A DNA stretch of 64,000 nt, taken from assembly GCA_041601945.1 (NCBI GenBank), contig JBFIHG010000006.1:1-64000 (forward strand), written 5' to 3'. This stretch comes from JBFJKD01 sp041601945. Lineage in GTDB: Bacteria > Pseudomonadota > Gammaproteobacteria > Pseudomonadales > Porticoccaceae. Positions 16,193 to 26,017 of this stretch are shown here, one piece after another. The position numbers and the translations under genes were made by a program. How positions within the stretch are numbered: the stretch's first letter is position 1; every line of letters begins with the position of its first letter. The notes beneath the pieces were generated by a model. That model saw only the letters and a list, made by a program, of their open reading frames with translations, was not told where the DNA came from and did not search any database.

Positions 16193-18871
16193 TCAGTTTT
16201 GCTCAGGCTGGTAGCCATAGATCCCGTCGCTCAGGATGCTGTCCACCCGGGCACCGGTGCCACCGAGGCCCTTGAGTTGAAACTGGAAGAAAATCCCTTC
16301 GTCGTACTGCAGGTCATCCTCCGGCAGTCCCAGAATGTCGTTACGATCCAGCCAACGGCGCGCGACCACGCTGGCGCGCCAGCAGCAACTGTTGTATTCG
16401 ATGCCGCCAAATACTTCCAGTTCGCGACTGTTGGTAATGTCGTGGTTCCAGCGACCCACCAGGCTCCAGTTGTCGGAAATGGGCAGGATGGTGGAGATAT
16501 CGCCCTGTTCAATGGTGTCGATGGTCACCCCACCGACGCCAAATGGTGGCGGTGGCAACAACCGGGGAACGGCGCGACTGTAACGGTAAATCATGTTAAA
16601 AATCGCGTTGTTGTCATTGCGATAGCGCAGGCCCAGATTCCCTTTGTCAATTTTATTGGTGTCCGGGTCCATCAGCATATCCGACTGAAAGCGCCATTGC
16701 GGGTTTAACACCAGCGCCAGTTCGGCGGCGACATCGGATTCATTGTTGAGCAGATCCGCAGCAGTTTGCGCCGCGAGTTGTCTTTGTCCGTCATCCGTCA
16801 GTAGCGCCAGTTGCGCAGCCAGCAGGGCGGAGTCGGACAGTATGCCTTTGGTCAATGTGGGATCTGCGGACACATAGCGGTCATCCATATAGAACACCTG
16901 TCCGATACTGGCGCGCAGGCGCTCCAGGCCAGAGCTCGGGTCTATCAGGCGGCTGGTGAAGCCCAGGGTAACCTGTTCGGTGTCGCCGATACGGTCGCTG
17001 CCTGCGAAGCGGTCGTCGCGAAACAGTTGCTGGTAACTGAAGGTAAGGTCGGCGGTATCGAAGTTGGGGTGATCGATCTGGTCTTCATAATCCGAGTTCA
17101 GATAGTACAGACGCGGCTCGAAAGTCTGTACGTGACCTTTAATAAACGTAGTATCCCGCTCAAAATACAGGCCGCTATCGATAATGGCCACCGGCACCAG
17201 TGCGTTGGGGCTGTCATCTCCACCGGGAAGCACAGGGCTGTCCAGATCGTAACTGAGATATTTGGCGATAAACGACGGTTTAAAGTAACCCCATAGCCAT
17301 TGCTTGTTCCAGGTCAGTCCGTAGTCCATGCGCAGGCGGTTACCCGTGACGCGCCCACTGTCGTTGTGATCAAACATGGTGTACTGGTTATCGAGGGTCA
17401 ACAGCAGATCGAGATCGTCAAAATAATAGCGACCGTCGGCATCCATACGGGGCAGCTGTTGGTACTGTTCGCCGGTGTTCTCAATCAGAGTTTGATACTC
17501 CACGCCCATCATGTTGAAGCGCCAGTTATCCGTGCGATAGCCTGCGGCGGCGAGCTGTTTCATATGGGTTTGGCTGCTGACCTCTAGGGTACGATTGCCC
17601 AGATCGCGAAAGTATTCAGCGTCGCTAACCTTGGTGTAGTCAATCTCGGTGTCCCAGGCGTAACCAAGGCCCCCGGTATGGTCGATATTGACCAGCCAGC
17701 GCGTGTCTCCTTCGTGGGGTCGCTTGCCGGTAACCGGATCGATATTGATATTCTCGTCCGAGTCGTTGCCACCGTCATCGTTCCACAGGTAGGCGCCGCC
17801 CACCACGGTTTCTGTGTAGGGTGACAGGTGTCGAGTTTCCAGTTCCAGCATTGGCCCGCGCTGCTGTATATAGCGGGGCGTAATGGTGGCGTCGTAATTG
17901 GGTGCCAGGTTGAGATAGATGGGTTGCGCGATATCGAGACCGTTCTCATCCCCGATACTGAACTGGGGAAACAATAACCCCGAGGCGCGACGACCGTCTA
18001 CCGGATAGCGAATCCACGGCAAGTACAGGACCGGCACATCTTTTACCTTTACCCACATATTGCGCGCGGTCGCCAGGCCGGTTTTGGGGTCTATCTGTAT
18101 ATTGCCCGCACTTAACAGCCAGGTGTTGTTGCCCGGCTCGCAGGTGGTGTAAGTCGCGTTGTCGATGTAAATGACATCGTTGTCGCCGCGCCGCAGTTGG
18201 CCCGCAGTGCCGCGAATGCCCGATTCGTGAAACACATAGGTGGCGTCGTCGATTTGCACTTCGCCGCTGTCCATATTGACCCTGGCACCATCACCCAGTA
18301 ACAACATGCCCGGTTCGCGCAGTTGTACGTTACCCTGCAAGGTCACGCTGCGCTGGCCCTGATCAACCACCGCCGAGTCGCTGCGCACCTGGCGATAGCC
18401 GTGGGACACCTGCACATCGCCAGTCAGCGTGGCAACTTCTCCCTGAGCTTCGGTTTTGTCGGCACTGGCGCGTAGCGACGAAGCGTCCGGATCGAGATCC
18501 GCATCCGGGTAATCCCGCGCAGGCTCGATATAGTCACCACAACAGCCCGGCGCCATTTTTTCCCGTTGCGCCGCAGTGAGTGCGGAGTCGTCTACCCAGT
18601 CCAGGTTGCGGGCCACCTTAACGCGCGGCTCATCCTTGGGGGGCGCTTTTGCGCTGCGCGCTGCCGCCCGGTGTTTGGGCCGATCAAAGGCCGCACCCGG
18701 CACCGCTTGCTCCGCGCAATCCCAGCCACCATCACTACCGGCGCGGCAAATCCATTCCATATGACTTTCCGTCTCGGCCAGCCCGGGAGGGGCAGCGCAC
18801 AGCAGCAGGCCAAAAAGTAATCCGGGACAAATACGGGGAGCAAACCGCGATCGGATGCGAATTCGTTGCAT
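16193..18871 (-). CDS. lptD: LPS-assembly protein LptD
   Basis: Outer-membrane barrel that, with LptE, inserts lipopolysaccharide into the outer leaflet. From ATG 18871 it is 892 aa with a signal peptide (CPGLLFGLLLCAAPPGLA), an OstA/LptA-like jellyroll (TLTGDVQVSHGYRQVRSDSA) and a long C-terminal barrel. Cys829-Cys830 (SCCW) and several N-terminal cysteines fit the interdomain disulphides known from E. coli LptD. The frame is open to 19048, but that would overlap amgK and has no signal peptide at the N-terminus; ATG 18883 is a close alternative. A sigma-E-like promoter lies upstream. Confidence 0.94.
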   Translation of the reverse strand: MQRIRIRSRFAPRICPGLLFGLLLCAAPPGLAETESHMEWICRAGSDGGWDCAEQAVPGAAFDRPKHRAAARSAKAPPKDEPRVKVARNLDWVDDSALTAAQREKMAPGCCGDYIEPARDYPDADLDPDASSLRASADKTEAQGEVATLTGDVQVSHGYRQVRSDSAVVDQGQRSVTLQGNVQLREPGMLLLGDGARVNMDSGEVQIDDATYVFHESGIRGTAGQLRRGDNDVIYIDNATYTTCEPGNNTWLLSAGNIQIDPKTGLATARNMWVKVKDVPVLYLPWIRYPVDGRRASGLLFPQFSIGDENGLDIAQPIYLNLAPNYDATITPRYIQQRGPMLELETRHLSPYTETVVGGAYLWNDDGGNDSDENINIDPVTGKRPHEGDTRWLVNIDHTGGLGYAWDTEIDYTKVSDAEYFRDLGNRTLEVSSQTHMKQLAAAGYRTDNWRFNMMGVEYQTLIENTGEQYQQLPRMDADGRYYFDDLDLLLTLDNQYTMFDHNDSGRVTGNRLRMDYGLTWNKQWLWGYFKPSFIAKYLSYDLDSPVLPGGDDSPNALVPVAIIDSGLYFERDTTFIKGHVQTFEPRLYYLNSDYEDQIDHPNFDTADLTFSYQQLFRDDRFAGSDRIGDTEQVTLGFTSRLIDPSSGLERLRASIGQVFYMDDRYVSADPTLTKGILSDSALLAAQLALLTDDGQRQLAAQTAADLLNNESDVAAELALVLNPQWRFQSDMLMDPDTNKIDKGNLGLRYRNDNNAIFNMIYRYSRAVPRLLPPPPFGVGGVTIDTIEQGDISTILPISDNWSLVGRWNHDITNSRELEVFGGIEYNSCCWRASVVARRWLDRNDILGLPEDDLQYDEGIFFQFQLKGLGGTGARVDSILSDGIYGYQPEQN

Positions 18872-18934
18872 GACGTGTGGCATTCTTGTTGTCCAGTGTA
18901 AAGGTGACGACCGGGTTGCCCCGTAATGGTCCAT

Positions 18935-18961
18935 CCAGAGCGTCATTTTACCTAAAGTTCG
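18935..18961 (-). promoter_or_regulatory. Candidate sigma-E (RpoE) promoter of lptD
   Basis: On the minus strand CGAACTT (18955-18961) is followed after 15 nt by TCTGG (18935-18939). This resembles the envelope-stress consensus GGAACTT ... TCTGA. It would start RNA about 50 nt before lptD. E. coli lptD (imp) is under RpoE, so the placement makes sense, but the match is imperfect. Confidence 0.4.
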
Positions 18962-19046
18962 CGCGGGTGCGAGTCCTGGCGTGGGTATTCGTCTAAAATA
19001 ACGGCCACGACCTTGAAACGCCCCCCTTTTTGTCGACAGGAATACC

Positions 19047-20075
19047 ATGGATCGCGATGCTTTGCTGCTGTGGGTAAAAACCTACCTCCCGTTCCCGTCG
19101 CAGCAGTCGGATATTTCCTTGTGTGCGCTCACCGGTGACGCGGGCTTCCGGCATTATTTTCGGGTTAATTCACATCCTTCTGTGATAGCGGTAATAGCGC
19201 CGCCCGCGCGTGAGGACAATGCCGCTTTTGTGCACAAAGGGCTGGCGTTGGCGGCAGGGGGTGTGCATGTTCCCAGGGTGTACGCAGTGAATTACCAGCA
19301 CGGTTATATGCTACAGGAAGACCTCGGGGATCGACTGTACCTGGACGCCCTGGGGGCCGACACGGTGGCCGCCCTGTACAGTGCTGCGGAAGATTCCCTG
19401 CTGGCTATGCAACGTATTCAACCGCCTGTTGGTGTGTTTGCCGATTACCATCCCACGGGATTGCATAATGAATTGGCATTGTTTCCACAGTGGTTTGTGC
19501 ATGACCTGTTGGGCATAACTCTGACCCATGATGAACAACGATGCCTGGATTCGTTATTTACAACCTTGATTGATAACGCGTTGCAGCAACCTCAGGTGGT
19601 GGTGCATCGGGATTTCCACGCACGTAATCTACTGGTGTTACCGAATGGTGGTGTAGGCGTAGTGGATTACCAGGATGCCGTAGTGGGCGCGATCACCTAC
19701 GATCTGGTGTCGCTGCTTAAGGATTGCTATATACGTTGGCCGCCAGCGATGGTGCGGCAACGGGCATTGCACTACCGGGACCGGCTGGTCGGTGCAGGAT
19801 TAATGACGTCGGTCGATGACCAGATTTTTCTACGCTGGTTTGACCTGATGGGTTTGCAACGGCATATCAAGGTGCTGGGTATATTTGCGCGCTTGTCATT
19901 GCGCGACGGCAAACACCGCTATCTGGATGATCTGCCGCTGGTGATGCGTTATACCCTTGAAGCGGCGGATAGCTATGCGCCAACCCGCGAATTTTCCCGG
20001 TGGTTGCGTGCAAAATTACTACCTGTCGCAAAGGGCCAACCCTGGTATCGGGCTGTAGAATCGGCTGGGGATTAG
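19047..20075 (+). CDS. amgK: N-acetylmuramate/N-acetylglucosamine kinase AmgK
   Basis: Phosphorylates the anomeric position of recycled MurNAc (and GlcNAc), the first step of the AmgK-MurU recycling route that bypasses de novo UDP-MurNAc synthesis and lowers fosfomycin sensitivity in Pseudomonas. The 342-aa protein has the aminoglycoside-phosphotransferase fold, with VVHRDFHARNLLV (185-197, catalytic Asp189) and VVDYQD (205-210). ACAGG at 19036-19040 is the ribosome-binding site. It is divergent from lptD and followed by murU, the same layout as PA0595-PA0597. Function is inferred from family plus context. Confidence 0.9.
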   Translation: MDRDALLLWVKTYLPFPSQQSDISLCALTGDAGFRHYFRVNSHPSVIAVIAPPAREDNAAFVHKGLALAAGGVHVPRVYAVNYQHGYMLQEDLGDRLYLDALGADTVAALYSAAEDSLLAMQRIQPPVGVFADYHPTGLHNELALFPQWFVHDLLGITLTHDEQRCLDSLFTTLIDNALQQPQVVVHRDFHARNLLVLPNGGVGVVDYQDAVVGAITYDLVSLLKDCYIRWPPAMVRQRALHYRDRLVGAGLMTSVDDQIFLRWFDLMGLQRHIKVLGIFARLSLRDGKHRYLDDLPLVMRYTLEAADSYAPTREFSRWLRAKLLPVAKGQPWYRAVESAGD

Positions 20076-20134
20076 TCAGTGGCCCAACCTGACATGCCGA
20101 TATTGCGTGCCCGTAAAAGAGGCTGGATTAACGT

Positions 20135-20824
20135 ATGAAAGCAATGATTCTGGCTGCGGGCCGCGGAGAAAGACTGCGGCCCCTGACCGATAGTACGCCA
20201 AAACCGCTGCTGGCTGCCCATGGCAAGCCACTGATCGAATACCACATAGAGCGACTCGCCCGGGCCGGGGTGCGCCAGTTGGTCATCAATACATCGTGGC
20301 TTGGGGAAAAAATTGAAGCGTATGTGGGGGACGGCTCCCGGTTTGGGGTGGAGGTGCTGTGGTCGCGAGAACTGCAGCCTCTGGAAACAGGTGGCGGCAT
20401 TCGTCGGGCGCTACCGTTGCTCGGTCGGGATCCTTTTCTGGTGGTAAACAGTGATATCTGGACGGATTATCCGTTGGAGAAACTGGTCGCGCAGGATTGG
20501 TCGGCGGAGCAGGATGCACATCTGGTGTTAGTGCCCAACCCTCCCCACCATCCGCAGGGGGATTTTATATTGGACTCTGCAGGGGTGGTGCGTCACCCAC
20601 AGCGTAGTAGCGTTGCAACACTTACCTTCAGTGGCATAAGTATCCTGTGGCCGGAAATTTTTGCACTGCATCAATCGGGCAGTGAAAAATTCCCCCTGCG
20701 CAATGTGTTGTCTGCAAGCATCGACGCAGGGTTTGTAAACGGCGAACGCTACGACGGGAGTTGGTGGGATATCGGGACTGTCGAGCGTCTGCAGGCCCTC
20801 AGTACGTTTCTCAAAGGGCGTTAA
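20135..20824 (+). CDS. murU: N-acetylmuramate-1-phosphate uridylyltransferase MurU
   Basis: Converts MurNAc-1-phosphate plus UTP to UDP-MurNAc, the second step after AmgK. The 229-aa nucleotidyltransferase has the signature AAGRGERLRPLTDSTPKPLL (residues 7-26) and the metal-binding VNSDIW. It lies 59 nt downstream of amgK on the same strand. Without this context it could be called a generic sugar-1-phosphate nucleotidyltransferase. Confidence 0.9.
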   Translation: MKAMILAAGRGERLRPLTDSTPKPLLAAHGKPLIEYHIERLARAGVRQLVINTSWLGEKIEAYVGDGSRFGVEVLWSRELQPLETGGGIRRALPLLGRDPFLVVNSDIWTDYPLEKLVAQDWSAEQDAHLVLVPNPPHHPQGDFILDSAGVVRHPQRSSVATLTFSGISILWPEIFALHQSGSEKFPLRNVLSASIDAGFVNGERYDGSWWDIGTVERLQALSTFLKGR

Positions 20825-21043
20825 CGCGGGCGCAGCGTTTGGAACATTGCTAACCGTGGCCTGGCTCGGTACTTACAGGCGCGCCATGTGCGGTTTCGGA
20901 AGTGCCGTTGCGATAAAAATGTTGTGCACCATGCCTAAAATACTCCCGTCGGTCGCGCAAATGGCGATACAATACGCGCTGGTCACGTTGCGTTTTCGCT
21001 GCGTTTTTTTCCCGCTTATCTGTTAGCTGTTCACGAGGAAATC

Positions 21044-22243
21044 ATGTTCGCATCCCTTGACGCCCTGGCGCCGGACCCAATCCTTGGATTGTTGGCCAGC
21101 TTCCGTGAAGACGCCAATCCGTTGAAAGTTGATTTAGGTGTTGGCGTGTACCGCGATGAATCCGGAGCGACGCCGATTATGGCAGCGGTGAAGGACGCCG
21201 AGGGCAGGTTTTACAAAATAGAAGACAGCAAATCCTATATCGGACCTGCGGGAGTTCCAGAATTTAATCAGGGTATTCGCGATCTGATATTTGGCGCACA
21301 GCATGTGGCGTTGCGGGACAATCGTGTGCGCACGGTGTTAACCCCCGGTGGTTGTGGCGCGTTGCGGGTAGGTGCCGAGTTGTTAAAGCGCTGCGCGCCG
21401 CAGACCACGGTGTGGGTGAGCGACCCCACCTGGGCTAACCATATGCCGTTGCTGGGGAATGCGGGGCTTAAACTCACCCAGTATCCCTACTACGATAAAG
21501 ACAGTCATACCCTGACGTTTGATGCCATGTTGTCCGCTCTTGCGGAAGCTGGCAGTGGTGATGTGGTACTACTGCACGGCTGTTGTCACAATCCCTGCGG
21601 CGCGGATCTAACCGAAAGTCAGTGGCAGGCGCTTACCGAACTGGCAGAACGCCGTGGATTTTTACCCTTTATCGATCTGGCCTATCAAGGTTTCAGTCGC
21701 GGAGTTGAGGAAGATGCCTACGGCGTGCGCTTGATGGCACAACGTCTCCCGGAAGTACTGGTGGCCAGCTCCTGTTCAAAAAACTTCGGGTTATACCGGG
21801 AGCGGGTTGGCAGTTTGTCGGTGGTGGGTAAATCGCCCGCTATTGCCGACGCGACGTTAACCCATATCAATAATGTAGTGCGCGGCAATTATTCCATGCC
21901 CCCTTCACACGGTGGGGCGATTGTGGGCACTATCTTGCAGGATTCTGAACTCACTGCTGCCTGGCTGGCGGAGTTGACCCCCATGCGCGATCGGCTCAAC
22001 TCCCTGCGTAAGGATCTGGTGGAAAATCTGGTAGCAAAGGGTGCGCCACAGGATTTTTCGTTTATTCAACGCCAGCACGGCATGTTTTCGTTTCTGGGCG
22101 TTACGCCGGGGCAAGTCGAGCGTCTGCGCAGTGACTACAGTATTTATATGGTGGGGTCGAGTCGCATCAATATTGCGGGTATCAGCCAATCAAATATCGA
22201 TTACGTTGCGCAGGCTATAACCGCCGTATTAAAAGGTGCCTGA
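21044..22243 (+). CDS. Aromatic amino acid / aspartate aminotransferase
   Basis: PLP enzyme of class I (subgroup I-alpha, AspC/TyrB/PhhC type) that transfers amino groups between dicarboxylic or aromatic amino acids and 2-oxoglutarate. The 399-aa protein has the N-terminal VDLGVGVYRDESG, GCCHNPCGADLT (179-190), and the PLP lysine 246 in SSCSKNFGLYRERVG. TyrB/PhhC versus AspC specificity cannot be decided by eye. ACGAGGAA precedes the ATG, and a terminator follows. Confidence 0.92.
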   Translation: MFASLDALAPDPILGLLASFREDANPLKVDLGVGVYRDESGATPIMAAVKDAEGRFYKIEDSKSYIGPAGVPEFNQGIRDLIFGAQHVALRDNRVRTVLTPGGCGALRVGAELLKRCAPQTTVWVSDPTWANHMPLLGNAGLKLTQYPYYDKDSHTLTFDAMLSALAEAGSGDVVLLHGCCHNPCGADLTESQWQALTELAERRGFLPFIDLAYQGFSRGVEEDAYGVRLMAQRLPEVLVASSCSKNFGLYRERVGSLSVVGKSPAIADATLTHINNVVRGNYSMPPSHGGAIVGTILQDSELTAAWLAELTPMRDRLNSLRKDLVENLVAKGAPQDFSFIQRQHGMFSFLGVTPGQVERLRSDYSIYMVGSSRINIAGISQSNIDYVAQAITAVLKGA

Positions 22244-22284
22244 GAAACTCTTACCTACTAAACATCGGCTGGCAAGGGGACAAG

Positions 22285-22311
22285 AAAAAGGGGCAAATGC
22301 CCCTTTTTTTT
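22285..22311 (+). terminator. Rho-independent terminator after the aminotransferase gene
   Basis: AAAAGGGGC, a 4-nt AAAT loop and GCCCCTTTT, continuing into a run of eight or more T. It lies about 40 nt after the aminotransferase stop. The A-rich 5' arm makes it potentially bidirectional, and it could also stop the convergent acyl-CoA synthetase transcript that ends at 22342. Confidence 0.92.
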
Positions 22312-22341
22312 CATGTAACGATTAGCAAGCTGTAGAGCAGA

Positions 22342-23880
22342 TTATTTGTCCCCGGCGCGATAACCCCCGAATTGTTTGCGCAATTCTGTTTTGAGAATTT
22401 TCCCAGCACCCGATTTCGGCAGCTCCGCAACAAAATGCACTACCTTCGGTACTTTGAAGCGCGCCATACGCTCGTTACAAAAAGCCATCAGCTCGTCTTC
22501 ACTCAGACTTGCGCCTGCCTTCACCACGATAATCGCAGCGGGAACCTCCTGCCACTTTTCGTGGGGAACGCCAATCACCGCCACCTCGGCAATCGCCGGG
22601 TGTTGATACATGGCCTGCTCCAGTTCCGCCGGGTAGACATTCTCGCCGCCGCTGATAATCATGTCTTTCTTACGATCTACAATATAGAGAAAGCCCTCGT
22701 CGTCCAGGTAACCCAGATCACCGGAGTGATACCAGCCGCCGCGCAGGGCCTCGGCGGTGGCTTCGGGTTTATTCCAGTAGCCCTTGAGCATATTGGGCCC
22801 ACGACAAATCACTTCGCCGATGTTATTGGCGCCAACATCGTTGCCGTCGTCGTCGATCGTGCGCACATCGACAAAAAACGCCGGGTACCCCACCGAACCA
22901 TTTTTTCTCTCGCAATCCCATTTGTCGAGAATGGTCACCAATGGCGCCATTTCCGTCATACCGAACCCTTCGTAGATATCCAGCCCCCGGTCTTTGAAAT
23001 AAGCGAGAATTTTTAGTGGCGTGGGCGCGGCGCCGGTCATCAAAAATTCCACAGAGCTCAGGTCAAAATCCTTTTTCTCAAGTTCTTCCACAATCATCTG
23101 CCACATGGAGGGGACACAGAACAGCGCTGTAATCCGCTCTTTTTCGGTCGCTTCTAGCACCTTAACTGCATCGAACTCTGGCAGAGTTACCACCGTGCCG
23201 CCCTGAAACAGAGTCTGTAATACGGTGACACTGGTGCCGCCAATGTGGAACATCGGCGCTACCCCAAGGGCGACGGTCTCGGCATGGATCGGCAGGCGCT
23301 GGGTGGTGTGATACACGTTCACCGCGTGTGCCGCGTGGGTGAGCATTGCCCCCTTGGGGCGCCCGGTAGTGCCTGAGGTATACATCAGTAGCGCCACATC
23401 GTCGGCGCTGACGCTGGCATTGATTTCATCCTCTGAACCGCTGGCGATAAATGCTTCGTAATCGGTATCGTCGTTACAGGCTCTGGCGTTACCGCAATAC
23501 TGGGTAGTATCCAGATGCACAAGTTTTTCCACGCCCTCGGCAAGGTGCCTGAATTCGTCGTGAAAAAACAACGTGCGTGCGCCGGAATCTTTCACGATGT
23601 ATTCGATTTCGGGGACCGTCAGGCGATAGTTAATAGGCAAAAAGATTGCGCCCAGCTTGGCCACCGCGAAAATCAATTCGAGCTGTTCGTGACCGTTCAT
23701 CAACAGCGAACAGACGCGATCACCTGGCCGCACGCCGCTGTCGCGCAGGGCGTGGGCGAGTTGATTGCAGCGCCGGTTCATTTGTTTGTAGGTAAATCGT
23801 TTATGGCGGTTGACCAACGCCAGGCGATTGCCCGAAATCATTTCCCGTTTGGTCAGCCAGTACCCCAGTCCGCCGTCCAT
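22342..23880 (-). CDS. Acyl-CoA synthetase (AMP-forming)
   Basis: Activates a carboxylic acid, probably a fatty or aromatic acid, through an acyl-adenylate to the CoA thioester. The 512-aa protein (from the ATG) has the P-loop MYTSGTTGRPKGA (near 168-180), GFGMTE, the hinge DRKKDMIISGGENVYPAE and the C-terminal catalytic lysine in SGAGKILKTELR. The start is ATG 23880 with AGGGG 5 nt upstream, rather than the GTG two codons earlier. Substrate cannot be assigned. It sits alone, converging on the aminotransferase gene. Confidence 0.9.
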   Translation of the reverse strand: MDGGLGYWLTKREMISGNRLALVNRHKRFTYKQMNRRCNQLAHALRDSGVRPGDRVCSLLMNGHEQLELIFAVAKLGAIFLPINYRLTVPEIEYIVKDSGARTLFFHDEFRHLAEGVEKLVHLDTTQYCGNARACNDDTDYEAFIASGSEDEINASVSADDVALLMYTSGTTGRPKGAMLTHAAHAVNVYHTTQRLPIHAETVALGVAPMFHIGGTSVTVLQTLFQGGTVVTLPEFDAVKVLEATEKERITALFCVPSMWQMIVEELEKKDFDLSSVEFLMTGAAPTPLKILAYFKDRGLDIYEGFGMTEMAPLVTILDKWDCERKNGSVGYPAFFVDVRTIDDDGNDVGANNIGEVICRGPNMLKGYWNKPEATAEALRGGWYHSGDLGYLDDEGFLYIVDRKKDMIISGGENVYPAELEQAMYQHPAIAEVAVIGVPHEKWQEVPAAIIVVKAGASLSEDELMAFCNERMARFKVPKVVHFVAELPKSGAGKILKTELRKQFGGYRAGDK

Positions 23881-24128
23881 TATCACCCCTTACTATTTGT
23901 TGTAGTTACTAGAGTATGCGTGAAACCTGTCGCTCAGGTAAGTCGTATAATTCCCCGTCCGTAACAAGTCTCGGGGGCGGTTATTATGCTTTACCCATGG
24001 GTAACTTTCAATTGCGTCCCCGCCCGTTATTAAAACCGCTGCCTGGCGTATGATGGAGCCAGCGTCGTGGGAGTGACAGGGCGCGGTTATTGCAGACGCG
24101 GTTATTGCAAAGAGGTTACGCAGATTTT

Positions 24129-24893
24129 ATGTCGATTAACTGGGATACAACACTGGCGGCGATCTGGCATTCGCACCGCGCCCGTTTACGGGCAGTGCGG
24201 CGGCTCGATTCGATTATGCTCGGGGATCTATTGGGTATTGATGCCCAAAAGAAAGCGTTGCTGGTGAATACAGAGCGCTTTCTGGCCGGTCAACCCGCCA
24301 ATAATGTGTTGCTGTGGGGAACGCGCGGAACGGGTAAATCCTCGCTGATAAAGGCATTGCTTAACGAATACGCCATGTGTCAGTTGCGGGTCATTGAGAT
24401 CGATAAAAACGATCTGGTCGATTTGCCGGAAATCGTCGATGATATTCGCGAACTGCCGCAACGGTTCATTATATTTTGTGATGATCTTTCCTTCGAAGAG
24501 GGGGAGACCGCGTACAAACATCTGAAAAGTGTTCTCGAAGGCTCCATCGAATTGCCTCCCGAAAATGTGCTGATTTACGCGACGTCCAATCGGCGCCATC
24601 TGGTCACCGAACAGCGTGCTGACAATCAGGGTGTGGAGCTGGTGGACGGCGAGCTTCACTATGGCGACACGGTGGAGGAAAAGCTGTCATTGGCCGATCG
24701 TTTTGGTTTGTGGTTGTCGTTTTATCCGAATAATACCGAACAGTATCTCGCCATCGTGGATTCTTTGTTCAGGGACTTTCATGGAGATCGCGAAGTGTTG
24801 CACCGCGCTGCCTTGCAGTACGCTATGACCCGCGCGTCAAAGAGTGGACGTACCGCCAGGCAGTTTTTCCTTTCGACCGCTGGCACCAGCTAG
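24129..24893 (+). CDS. DUF815-family AAA+ ATPase
   Basis: A 254-aa P-loop ATPase with Walker A WGTRGTGKSS (63-72), a Walker B-like FIIFCDDL (113-120) and ATSNRRHLV further on, as in the DUF815 family (related to DnaC/AAA modules). The cellular role of this family is unknown. ATG 24129 (MSINWDTTLAAIW) is chosen; an in-frame TTG at 24090 is possible but adds an unlikely leader. AGAGG at 24110-24114 lies rather far upstream. Convergent with the reductase gene. Confidence 0.85.
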   Translation: MSINWDTTLAAIWHSHRARLRAVRRLDSIMLGDLLGIDAQKKALLVNTERFLAGQPANNVLLWGTRGTGKSSLIKALLNEYAMCQLRVIEIDKNDLVDLPEIVDDIRELPQRFIIFCDDLSFEEGETAYKHLKSVLEGSIELPPENVLIYATSNRRHLVTEQRADNQGVELVDGELHYGDTVEEKLSLADRFGLWLSFYPNNTEQYLAIVDSLFRDFHGDREVLHRAALQYAMTRASKSGRTARQFFLSTAGTS

Positions 24894-24944
24894 TGCCATC
24901 CAGATGTGATCTCTACAGTGCGTAGCTATGCGGACAAAACGCCG

Positions 24945-25964
24945 CTAATCCAGCGCCCCCAGCTTGACCAGCATTTTGCCGGTATTGGCGCCGGTAAACA
25001 GGCCCATTAAAGCCTCAGGCGCTTTTTCAATACCCTCATAAATGGTTTCGTGGACCTTGAGTTTGCCCTCCGCCAGCCAGCGGCCCATGTCCGCTGCAAA
25101 GGGCTTGTGGTAGTCGTCCATGTAGTCAAATACGATAAAGCCGGTCATGGTCAAGCCTTTGCCAATAATGTGGAACAGGTTCTTTATGCCCCGTTGCTCG
25201 GCACCGGTCTTGTTATAATCCTCGATACTGCCGCAGCACACGATGCGTCCCTGGCGGTTCATCACGGTGAGAGTGGCGTCCAGAGCGCCGCCGCCTACGT
25301 TGTCAAAGTAAAGGTCAATACCCTGTGGACACAGGCGTTGTAGCGCTGCCTGATAGTCCGGCTCGCGCCGATAGTTAAACGCCGCATGGACCCCGGCTTG
25401 TTGCATAAGCCAGTCAATTTTTGCGTCGGAGCCGGCGCTACCCACTACCGTACAACCCATAGCTAACGCAATTTGACAGGCCACGGAGCCCACGGCACCG
25501 GCAGCGGCGGACACGTACACCGTGTCCCCGGGTTGCGCCTTACCGAGCACTTTGGTGCCGATATAAGCGGTGAGCCCCGGCATACCTAACAACCCCAGAT
25601 AGGCCTCGGGTTTGGCGTTAGCAAAGTTGCGGATGCCCAGACCCTTACCATCACCGACAAAATACTCCCGCCAGCCATTCATACTTTCCACCCCGGTGCC
25701 AACCGGATACTTCGGGTTTTTGGAGGCGATGACTACACCCACTGCACCGCCGTCGAGCACGGCGTTGAGGGCAAATGGCGGAATATAACTTTTCACGTCA
25801 TTCATGCGTGGGCGCATATAGGGGTCCACGGACATCCACAGATTTTTGATCAACACTTCGCCGTCACCGAGGGTTTCACTGACGTCGTTCTCAACCAGTT
25901 TGAAGCAACTTGCGTCGAGCATTCCGGAGGGACGTTTTACAAGATGGATTTCGTGGCTTTTCAC
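24945..25964 (-). CDS. NADPH-dependent medium-chain reductase (CurA-like)
   Basis: Medium-chain dehydrogenase/reductase without structural zinc, of the prostaglandin-reductase/curcumin-reductase (CurA, YncB) group, which reduces alkenal or alkenone double bonds. It shows MSVDPYMRPRMND, the cofactor-binding AAAGAVGSVACQIA and YFDNVGGGALDATL. The best start is GTG 25964 (VKSHEIHLVKRPSG) with AGGGAG 9 nt upstream, giving 339 aa; the frame extends to a TTG at 25985. Physiological substrate is unknown. Confidence 0.88.
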   Translation of the reverse strand: MKSHEIHLVKRPSGMLDASCFKLVENDVSETLGDGEVLIKNLWMSVDPYMRPRMNDVKSYIPPFALNAVLDGGAVGVVIASKNPKYPVGTGVESMNGWREYFVGDGKGLGIRNFANAKPEAYLGLLGMPGLTAYIGTKVLGKAQPGDTVYVSAAAGAVGSVACQIALAMGCTVVGSAGSDAKIDWLMQQAGVHAAFNYRREPDYQAALQRLCPQGIDLYFDNVGGGALDATLTVMNRQGRIVCCGSIEDYNKTGAEQRGIKNLFHIIGKGLTMTGFIVFDYMDDYHKPFAADMGRWLAEGKLKVHETIYEGIEKAPEALMGLFTGANTGKMLVKLGALD

Positions 25965-26017
25965 AATAGGTGTCTCCCTGTTCAAATTGACCGGCGCAAC
26001 GGCATCAAACCGTGGGC

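Noticed and set aside
16811..17296. Open frame antisense to lptD (161 codons)
   Set aside because: Within the LptD barrel; no ribosome-binding site or family match.
22372..23016. Long open frame antisense to the acyl-CoA synthetase gene (214 codons)
   Set aside because: Shadow of a strongly supported gene with conserved motifs; His/Val-rich product without any family resemblance.
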